A stretch of DNA of 32,682 nt. Source: Planctomycetota bacterium (GTDB lineage: Bacteria; Planctomycetota; Phycisphaerae; UBA1845). The position numbers and the translations under genes were made by a program. This document shows positions 26,113 to 32,682 of the stretch, piece after piece. The stretch is taken from positions 1 to 32,682 of the forward strand of contig JADFPW010000004.1 in NCBI GenBank assembly GCA_022562105.1, in the 5' to 3' direction. The notes beneath the pieces are model-generated. The model was given only the letters and a program-made list of their open reading frames with translations. It was not told where the DNA came from and did no database searches. Position 1 is the stretch's first letter. Each line of letters starts with the position of its first letter.

Positions 26113-27939
26113 GTGCTGGCGCAGACGGCCAATCCAGCGCTATTGCTCGGCTTGATGCTCCTGGCGGCGATTGTCGGGGGATATGCGGCACGTCTGGGGC
26201 GTACGCCCCGGGTGGTTGGGTATCTCGTGGCTGGACTTGCGCTGCGCTGGGTGGTTCTCGCCTATCTTAACCGCGGCGAGCAGTCGGGCGACGCTGTAGC
26301 CGCCGTAGAGGAGGCCGCCGGCGCGTTGCAGGGACTCAAGGCGCTGGCCTTGGGGCTGATCCTCTTTTCCATTGGCGGGGTGTTCGAGCGCAGTCACCTA
26401 CGTCGCGTTGGGAAAATGGTGCTACGCATGGCGTCGCTGGAAGCGCTGTGCGTTGTGCTTCCAGTCACCGCCGGCTGCACGCTGGTGTGGTGGCTGCGGA
26501 ATCCCGACGCCGTCGGGCCAGCGGTGGCGGCGGGGGTATTGATCGGCGTGGCGGCGTTGGCTACGGCGCCGGCGGCGACGCTGCTGGTATTGCGGGAGTA
26601 CGACGCCCGTGGGCCGATGAGCGATACCATTCTCTCGCTCACCGCTCTGAACAACACGTTGTCCATCGTCCTGTTTCACTGTCTGCTTCTGGTGCTCACC
26701 GCCGTTGGGGCGATCGAAACCGTGGCCGCGGAACAACGACTCGTTTGGTTGGATCTACTGCTGACCTCGGTCGGCAGCATGCTGCTGGGCGGCCTCCTGG
26801 GGTTCGGCTTCAGCGTGCTCCATGCCAAGGTTCCGTTGTCCGAGTTCTTTCTGATGTTCTTCGCCCTGCTGCTGGGGCTGGGGGCGGGCGAAGCGTACCT
26901 GACTAACACCTTGCACCTGTCGTTCAACTTCCTGCTCACCTGCCTGTTCATGGGCGCGGTCTTCGCCAACGTCACCATCGATCAGGAGGCATTGCACACC
27001 CATCTGCGCACGATGGGGGCACCGATCTTCGCGGGTTTCTTCGTGTTGGCCGGCTACGAACTGCATATCAGCGACCTGAGCACCCTGGGGTGGCTGGGAG
27101 CGGCCTACGTTATCCTGCGAGCCGGGGGCAAGTACGTCGCGGGCTACCTGGGCACGCGCCGAGTGGCGTCCGGAGATGAGCTTCGGTCGTACATCGGCTT
27201 GGGGCTCATGTGTCAGGCGGGCGTAGCCATCGGGTTGGCGGACTACCTGTACTCAACCTGGGGGACGATCTCCGAAGATGGCTTCATCCCCCATCCCTTG
27301 GCCGCAGAGTTCAAGACCGTGATTCTGGGATCGGTCGTGGTCTTCGAGATCTTCGGGCCGCTGTTGCTCAAGGGCGTGGTGGTCCGTAGCGGCGAGGTCA
27401 AAGCCATCACCCTGCTGCGGCGAACGCGGACCATCTTGGCCGAGGCGGAGGGTGAGTCGATCCTCGCCCTGACCTGGCACGCATTGCTGCGGACCGTCGG
27501 GCTTGGCGGCGCCGCGAGCCGAACCAGCGACGACGTCTTGCAGGTTCGCCATATCATGCGTTCGAACGTCAAGTTCCTTCGTGCGTCGGCGAACCTGGAC
27601 GACGTGCTCCATTTCGTCGAGAGCAGTCGATACAATCACTTTCCGGTGGTCGATGACGACGGGGTGCTAGTCGGGGTGATCCACTTCGCCGACCTGCGGG
27701 AGATCATCTACGATCCCTCGCTGCGTGAATTGGTAACCGCCGTTGACTTGGCTAGCCAGGACACGCCGCCGGTACCGATCGATCTGGCGTTGGATCAATT
27801 GCTGACCGTATTCGAGCAGGCCGACGTCAGTTCGCTTCCGGTCGTCAAGAGCGACAAGAGCCACGTGGTCGTCGGCTTGGTGGAGCAGCACGACTTGTTG
27901 CACGTACTGGGCAGAGCCAACGCCAGCGCCCCGTCCTGA
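26113..27939 (+). CDS. CPA2-type Na+(K+)/H+ antiporter with C-terminal CBS-domain pair
   Basis: TM-rich Na_H_Exchanger-like N-terminus (LLAAIVGGYAARLGRTPRVVGYLVAGL) and CBS pair (VRHIMRSNVKFLRASANLDDVLHFVESSRYNHFPVVDDDGVLVGVIHFADLREI...VSSLPVVKSDKSHVVVGLVEQHDLL). Confidence 0.85.
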   Translation: MLAQTANPALLLGLMLLAAIVGGYAARLGRTPRVVGYLVAGLALRWVVLAYLNRGEQSGDAVAAVEEAAGALQGLKALALGLILFSIGGVFERSHLRRVGKMVLRMASLEALCVVLPVTAGCTLVWWLRNPDAVGPAVAAGVLIGVAALATAPAATLLVLREYDARGPMSDTILSLTALNNTLSIVLFHCLLLVLTAVGAIETVAAEQRLVWLDLLLTSVGSMLLGGLLGFGFSVLHAKVPLSEFFLMFFALLLGLGAGEAYLTNTLHLSFNFLLTCLFMGAVFANVTIDQEALHTHLRTMGAPIFAGFFVLAGYELHISDLSTLGWLGAAYVILRAGGKYVAGYLGTRRVASGDELRSYIGLGLMCQAGVAIGLADYLYSTWGTISEDGFIPHPLAAEFKTVILGSVVVFEIFGPLLLKGVVVRSGEVKAITLLRRTRTILAEAEGESILALTWHALLRTVGLGGAASRTSDDVLQVRHIMRSNVKFLRASANLDDVLHFVESSRYNHFPVVDDDGVLVGVIHFADLREIIYDPSLRELVTAVDLASQDTPPVPIDLALDQLLTVFEQADVSSLPVVKSDKSHVVVGLVEQHDLLHVLGRANASAPS

Positions 27940-27950
27940 CGCTTCCGGCT

Positions 27951-28018
27951 GGGTGCCACTGGTCCGCCTCCGGCGGATCCAGCAGCGCCCGCACTGCTCA
28001 AGAGCAGTGGCACGCCCC
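27951..28018. repeat. Degenerate relative of the 24724-24891 element / bidirectional terminator
   Basis: GTGCCACTG (27953-27961) ... CAGTGGCAC (28005-28013); internal hairpins TCCGCC-TCC-GGCGGA and CACTGCTC-AA-GAGCAGTG; lies between convergent genes. Confidence 0.65.
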
Positions 28019-28761
28019 TATTCCAAACTTCGCCCACCATCGACGGTGATGATATGGCCGGTGATGTAGCTCCCTTCCGTCACCAGAAAGCGCACCGCCT
28101 GAGCGACACTGCGGGCTCCGCCGGTCCGCCCCAGCGGCACCTTGGCCAGGATTCGATCGCGCGTTGGCTCGTTGGTGCCTTCCGGGAATACCGCCACCCC
28201 GGGGGCCACCCCGTTCACCAAGACGGATGGAGCCAATTCGCGAGCCTGAGCACGGGTCAACCAATGCAGGGCGGATTTGGCGGCTCCGTAGGCCAAAAAC
28301 CCGCGCACCGGTGGTCCATCCGCGGTAGTCAGCGCATCGCACAGATTCACGACTCGTCCGGGTTGGCCTCGCTGCAAATGCGTCCGGGCATGATGCACGA
28401 GACCGGCCGCCGCGGTGAGGTTGACGCGCATGGTCCGATCCCACGCATCGAGGTCGAACGTCTCGGTAGACATGGGTTCGTAGATAGCCGAGTTGTTAAT
28501 CAACACCGTCAAGCCGCCGAGGAGCTCGACGGTCCGATCTATCAACATCGCCCAGCTATCCGGGTCGGCCAGATCGGCGCACAACACGACCGCCCGACGC
28601 CCAAAATGCTCGATCTTCGGGACCAGTGCCTCAGCCCCCGACTGCGATCGATGATAGTGAAGGGCGATGTCGCAGCCGTGCTCAGCCAGCTCCAGAGCGA
28701 TTTGCCGTCCGATGCGCCGAGCGGCGCCGGTGATCAGTGCAATCGGCGGTGGTTGGTCCAT
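28018..28761 (-). CDS. SDR-family oxidoreductase (pteridine-reductase-like)
   Basis: ALITGAARRIGRQIALELAEHGCDIALHYHRS, LINNSAIYEP, YGAAKSALHWLTRAQARELAPSVLVNGVAPG. Confidence 0.9.
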   Translation of the reverse strand: MDQPPPIALITGAARRIGRQIALELAEHGCDIALHYHRSQSGAEALVPKIEHFGRRAVVLCADLADPDSWAMLIDRTVELLGGLTVLINNSAIYEPMSTETFDLDAWDRTMRVNLTAAAGLVHHARTHLQRGQPGRVVNLCDALTTADGPPVRGFLAYGAAKSALHWLTRAQARELAPSVLVNGVAPGVAVFPEGTNEPTRDRILAKVPLGRTGGARSVAQAVRFLVTEGSYITGHIITVDGGRSLE

Positions 28762-28836
28762 GGATGAACGTCCATTACGTGGATCGGCGACCGTCGAGAA
28801 GTGCGCGATGGCCTTGATCCAGCGTCTTGACTCCCC

Positions 28837-29157
28837 TCATTCTTCCGAACCAGCGTCGGCCGGCGGATCGTCGGATTCGAACTCGGATTCCACGTCGTCC
28901 GGCAGTCGGTGCATCTTCCAAATGTCGACGGATGGTGTGGGCGGTGGCGGCCGACGGAGCAATCGCTCTCGATAGCGGCGGCTTGAGCGAATCAGGATGA
29001 ACCCACCCAACACGAAGACCATAAACAGGCCGACGATCAACAAGACGACTTTCATGTAGCCCGCGGGCGAGATGGATTGGGCTACCGAAGCGGGCAGCTC
29101 AATCCAACGGCCGCCGACCACAGTGGCAATCAATCCAAACACAAACACCGAGCCCAT
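28837..29157 (-). CDS. Small membrane protein of unknown function
   Basis: Two TM segments (MGSVFVFGLIATVVGG; VVLLIVGLFMVFVLGGFILI). Start at 29157, after the DnaJ stop at 29165. Confidence 0.6.
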   Translation of the reverse strand: MGSVFVFGLIATVVGGRWIELPASVAQSISPAGYMKVVLLIVGLFMVFVLGGFILIRSSRRYRERLLRRPPPPTPSVDIWKMHRLPDDVESEFESDDPPADAGSEE

Positions 29158-29164
29158 CGTGGTG

Positions 29165-30142
29165 TCACTCCTGCGACCAGGGAAGCCCCTGCCGAGGGTG
29201 GGCATCGAGCTCGTCTGCCAGCTGCTCGAACAATTCCTGCTGCTTCTCGGTGAGCTGCTTCGGGGCGACGATCTTGATCACCGCGTACAAATCGCCCGCG
29301 GATCGGTGTCGGTTCGCCGGGATTCCCTTGCCGCGAAGGCGCAGCTTGCTACCCCCCGGCGTGCCCGGCGGGATCTTGAGGCTCACCCGACCGTCGAGCG
29401 TGGGAACCTCGATCGTGGTTCCCAGGGCGGCCTCGGTTAGGCTGATGGGCAGATCCAGGAACAGGTCGCGTCCAGCGCGGCGCAGGTAGGGGTGCGGGGC
29501 GACCGAGCACACCAGAAACAAATCACCAGCCGGCCCGCCGTGTGAACCGGGTCGTCCCTTGCCGCGAAGGCGTATTCGCTGCCCATCGTCGACGCCGGGC
29601 GGCACGGTAACGGTCAGCGTCTGCGGGCCACTCCCATTGCCCTTGTCGGTCAGCCGCAACTCGATCTTGGTGCCGTGGAGCGCTTGATCAAACGTGAGAC
29701 GGACGGCATGCTCGACGTCACCCCCGCGGGCGGGTCCGGCCCGGCGTCGAGGAGCACGGCGCTGACCTCGCCCACCAAAGAACTGCTCAAAGACGCTGGC
29801 CTGTTGTCCACCACCACCCCCGAAGGCGGAGAACAAGTCCTCGAGGTCCTCCGAGTTGATCTGCGATCCGCCGCCCCAGGAGTAGACCCGCTGCCCGCCT
29901 TGGCGTTGCTGCCAGTCTCCGACTCCAGCCCGGCCGAATTGGTCGTACTCAGCTCGTTTCTGTGCGTCGCTCAGGACACTGTAGGCACTCTGGGCCTCCT
30001 TGAACTTTGTCTCGGCCTCGGGGTTCCCGGGATTGCGATCGGGGTGATGCTGTTTAGCCAGTTTGCGATAGGCCCGTTTGATCTCGTCGGCCGAAGCGCT
30101 TCGGCTCACACCCAGAATGTCATAGTAGTCTCGGTGTGACAT
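29165..30142 (-). CDS. DnaJ-family co-chaperone without zinc-finger domain (CbpA-like)
   Basis: J domain [55 protein letters not shown] plus DnaJ C-terminal domain; no CxxCxGxG repeats. Confidence 0.93.
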   Translation of the reverse strand: MSHRDYYDILGVSRSASADEIKRAYRKLAKQHHPDRNPGNPEAETKFKEAQSAYSVLSDAQKRAEYDQFGRAGVGDWQQRQGGQRVYSWGGGSQINSEDLEDLFSAFGGGGGQQASVFEQFFGGRGQRRAPRRRAGPARGGDVEHAVRLTFDQALHGTKIELRLTDKGNGSGPQTLTVTVPPGVDDGQRIRLRGKGRPGSHGGPAGDLFLVCSVAPHPYLRRAGRDLFLDLPISLTEAALGTTIEVPTLDGRVSLKIPPGTPGGSKLRLRGKGIPANRHRSAGDLYAVIKIVAPKQLTEKQQELFEQLADELDAHPRQGLPWSQE

Positions 30143-30247
30143 CGAAGCTCACTCGATAACAGATGGCCCGCCACTGCCTACGCCGCCTCGCGTTGCACGG
30201 CCGGCAAACTCGGCAGCCGCCTCCGGAACTGCCACTCATGCACGTCA

Positions 30248-30275
30248 AGTATAGGTCGGTCGGCCAACGTTGCAA
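30248..30275 (-). promoter_or_regulatory. Candidate sigma70-type promoter upstream of the dnaJ-like gene
   Basis: Minus strand TTGCAA (30275-30270) - N16 - TATACT (30253-30248). Confidence 0.4.
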
Positions 30276-30292
30276 TTGGGGTTCTGCGCCCT

Positions 30293-31744
30293 ATGATGGC
30301 TTCCCCCATGAGCGCGAGCCCAGCCGAGATCACCGCTGCCGCCGCCCAGTTGCCGGCGTTTCCGCTGGCCGAGGCGGCACGAAGCCTGCAGCAGATCGAA
30401 GCCGCCTTCGCCGAGGCCGCCAAGCGAGCAGTAGACCTGTTGGTGCTGCCGGAATGCGCCTATCCAGCCTACTTGCTGGGCAGTCCCGAACACTACGCTG
30501 AATCCGGCTGCCTGACGAGCGATCAGTTTCTAAGCCGACTGAGCAAACTGGTAGCCAAGGCCGGACTGCACGCGGTTTGCGGCTTTGTCGAACGGCGCGA
30601 TGGGAAGCTCCACAATGCCGCGGTGTTGCTAGGGCCGGACGGAGCCGTGCTCGGGGTGCATCGCAAGTCGTTTCTATGGGGCGACGATCTGAAGTGCTTC
30701 TCACCCGGCGAACGCATCGAAGTCTTCGACAGCGATCTGGGACCCATCGGGATCGCCATCTGCGCAGATCTGCGCAGCCCGGAGATCATGGCGTCGCTGG
30801 TGGATCAGGGTGCGCGACTTGTAGCCGTACCGACCTGTTGGGTCAACGTCGCCGCCAAATCCGGCGGGTATTCCAACCCTCAGGCGGAGTTCTTGGTCGA
30901 GGCTCGTGCGCGCGAGTTCGGTGTACCGCTGGTTTGTGCCAACAAGTTCGGCATGGAGAGCCCCGACCTGGGCTATTGCGGGATGAGTCTGATCATGGCT
31001 GGCGACGGGACGATCCTGGGCCAAGCCGAACCGGATCGAGAGCAGCTGTTGGTCGCTGAGGTGAAACCGGTGGACGGCATCGGCCGTGATGTTCCGCACT
31101 GGGCAGCGGTGCGCATCCTCACCCCGGAGGATCCCGTTGCACCGGCTGCGGATGGGCAGCGACCCATCACCGTTGCGGCCGTTCCCGATGTACTCGTCGA
31201 AGCCGACCGAGGCCGATTGACGGACGCCGGTATCCTCGATCAATTCGCCACGCAGGACGTGGACGTCGTCGTCGCTCGAATGACACCGGGTACTCGGACC
31301 GCTGCATTCGAGCTGCATCTTCGAGCCATGGGGATGACGGCCATCACGGCGCCCTCGGACTGTCGGGTGATGTACGAACCGTTCGGCTCCTTTGGCTGTG
31401 TCGAAGCGGAGCATGTCATGTCGTTCGCTCCACTGCGCGCCCTGGCACTGGATGGCGCGGCTCTGCTCGTCGCCCTATCCGCCGCCGATGAGCCGACGGT
31501 CCTACGCTCACGGGCGATGGAAAACCGATGCTGGCTCGCAGTTACCCATGATCGTGGCGCCACCATCGTCGCTCCCAACGGCGCGATCACGGCGTGTGGG
31601 TCAACGGCGAATCCTGAACCGGTGGTCGCAACCATCGACCTGAGCGAATCAGCCAACAAGCTGGTATTTGCCGATACGCACATTTGGGATCAGCGGCGGC
31701 CGGAAGTGTACGCGGCGGCCACTCATCTGGGACTGGACGTGTAG
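30293..31744 (+). CDS. Carbon-nitrogen hydrolase (nitrilase superfamily) with degenerate second domain
   Basis: E in LLVLPECAYPAY, K in GVHRKSFLWGDD, C in GIAICADLRSPE; residues from about 285 onward look like a second nitrilase fold lacking clear catalytic motifs. Start may be 30308 (MSASPAEI). Confidence 0.85.
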   Translation: MMASPMSASPAEITAAAAQLPAFPLAEAARSLQQIEAAFAEAAKRAVDLLVLPECAYPAYLLGSPEHYAESGCLTSDQFLSRLSKLVAKAGLHAVCGFVERRDGKLHNAAVLLGPDGAVLGVHRKSFLWGDDLKCFSPGERIEVFDSDLGPIGIAICADLRSPEIMASLVDQGARLVAVPTCWVNVAAKSGGYSNPQAEFLVEARAREFGVPLVCANKFGMESPDLGYCGMSLIMAGDGTILGQAEPDREQLLVAEVKPVDGIGRDVPHWAAVRILTPEDPVAPAADGQRPITVAAVPDVLVEADRGRLTDAGILDQFATQDVDVVVARMTPGTRTAAFELHLRAMGMTAITAPSDCRVMYEPFGSFGCVEAEHVMSFAPLRALALDGAALLVALSAADEPTVLRSRAMENRCWLAVTHDRGATIVAPNGAITACGSTANPEPVVATIDLSESANKLVFADTHIWDQRRPEVYAAATHLGLDV

Positions 31745-31763
31745 CGCGAGGAGCTTCCACACA

Positions 31764-32682
31764 ATGTTTACCAACCGGACACAGATTCGTGGCATCGTTG
31801 CGGGTGGGATGCTGTGCTGTTCCATTGCATGGGCGGTCGTTGTGATGATTGGCTGTCGGGAGCGTTCCCAGACTCCCGATGCCGATAGCGGAACCAGCGA
31901 GCCAACACCCACTACAGAGATCGATCGTCTTGTGCGCCTGCGCAACCTGGGTATGGCTTATCTCGACGTGGGCCTGACCGCGGAGGCGGCACGCACGTTC
32001 GAGGAACTGACCGATGCCGCACCCAACGAACCTATGGGCTGGTACAACCGAGCGCTGATCGCTATGCGCCGCGACAAGTTGGATTCAGCCCGCGAATTCC
32101 TCGATCGTGCTCAACAGTTGGCCGGCCGGCGTCCGGACATTCTCGAACTGGCTGGGGCCATCGCCGCCATGGACGGACGCCATACCGAGGCAGCCGACCT
32201 GTTGTCACAAGCCATCGCCCTGGACTCCGAAGACGTCCGCCTACGGTATGCGCTCTTCGAGGTGCTGCGCCACAGTCCTGATCCCAAGCTGCGCGAAACG
32301 GGTGGTGAACAGCTCGGGGCGATGATCGCGCTGCGCCCGGACAATTTGGAATTGCGAATCGCAGCGGCCCGCGCCGCGCTGGATCGTGGAGATGTGAATG
32401 CAGCGACCCCACACATCAATGCCCTTTCCGTCATGGATATCGAGTGGCCGACCGAGCCGATTGATGCTCGAACACTCGTCGAGCAGCTACAGCAGGCGGT
32501 GGAGAAGGGTGACGCCACCGCCGCTCGTCGGCCGCTGCTTCAGTTACGCAACATACTCGCCCCCGGGGTGGCGTTCCGCGACGCCCATCGTGAGTTGGCG
32601 ACGCCGGCCGGTGAGCCCGGACATCCGTTATGGAAGTTTCTCTCTGTTGAAATAGTCCCACCCTCGGCCGCTCCTCCGAACG
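31764..32682 (+). CDS. TPR-repeat lipoprotein, 3' end beyond the window
   Basis: ATG 31764 with AGGAG upstream; MFTNRTQIRGIVAGGMLCCSIAWAVVVMIGCRERS (lipobox) then TPR repeats (LRNLGMAYLDVGLTAEAARTFEELTDAAPNEPMGWYNRALIAM). Open to the window edge, so absent from the ORF track. Confidence 0.8.
   Translation, partial: MFTNRTQIRGIVAGGMLCCSIAWAVVVMIGCRERSQTPDADSGTSEPTPTTEIDRLVRLRNLGMAYLDVGLTAEAARTFEELTDAAPNEPMGWYNRALIAMRRDKLDSAREFLDRAQQLAGRRPDILELAGAIAAMDGRHTEAADLLSQAIALDSEDVRLRYALFEVLRHSPDPKLRETGGEQLGAMIALRPDNLELRIAAARAALDRGDVNAATPHINALSVMDIEWPTEPIDARTLVEQLQQAVEKGDATAARRPLLQLRNILAPGVAFRDAHRELATPAGEPGHPLWKFLSVEIVPPSAAPPN

Noticed and set aside
30143-30292. CIRCE (HrcA) operator upstream of the dnaJ-like gene
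   Set aside because: No TTAGCACTC-N9-GAGTGCTAA-like sequence; only a sigma70-like promoter candidate found.
1-32682. tRNA, rRNA, integrase or complete IS element
   Set aside because: No cloverleaf, rRNA or transposase/integrase motif recognised by eye; tRNAscan-SE and ISfinder searches would be needed to exclude them.

Overview
This is a GC-rich bacterial chromosomal window. Gene content suggests Planctomycetota or a relative: an ECF sigma/Ser-Thr-kinase pair, dockerin-tailed VCBS proteins, a 'CGYDLRGL..CPECG' zinc-ribbon membrane protein and an IPTL-CTERM-like tail. (1) About 1.0-7.4 kb holds a minus-strand polysaccharide-export operon (Wza-like lipoprotein, Wzz/GumC-like protein, BY-kinase, glycosyltransferase, ABC-2 permease), with a divergent ExeA/XrtA-type AAA ATPase. 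(2) About 9.4-19.7 kb is an accessory-looking region. It contains a translationally coupled ECF sigma factor and TPR Ser/Thr kinase, a tandem-duplicated pair of seven-repeat FG-GAP/VCBS proteins, an orphan IPTL-CTERM-like tail, and a thioredoxin-HMA lipoprotein. It also contains a duplicated leader plus signal-peptide segment upstream of two unrelated genes. (3) At about 19.7-20.5 kb lies a 5'-truncated MORC/Hsp90-like ATPase fragment next to a repeat pair. (4) About 20.8-32.7 kb is mostly housekeeping-like: FlgT-like protein, cyclophilin, TPR proteins, CPA2 antiporter with CBS domains, SDR, DnaJ/CbpA-like protein, nitrilase-type hydrolase. The most interesting non-coding signals are long nested palindromes (868-956, 24724-24891, degenerate 27951-28018), the duplicated leader/signal-peptide cassette (11190-11529 and 19232-19565), and the 123-bp repeat pair at the edge of the truncated ATPase. 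All family calls are by motif recognition; no searches were run.
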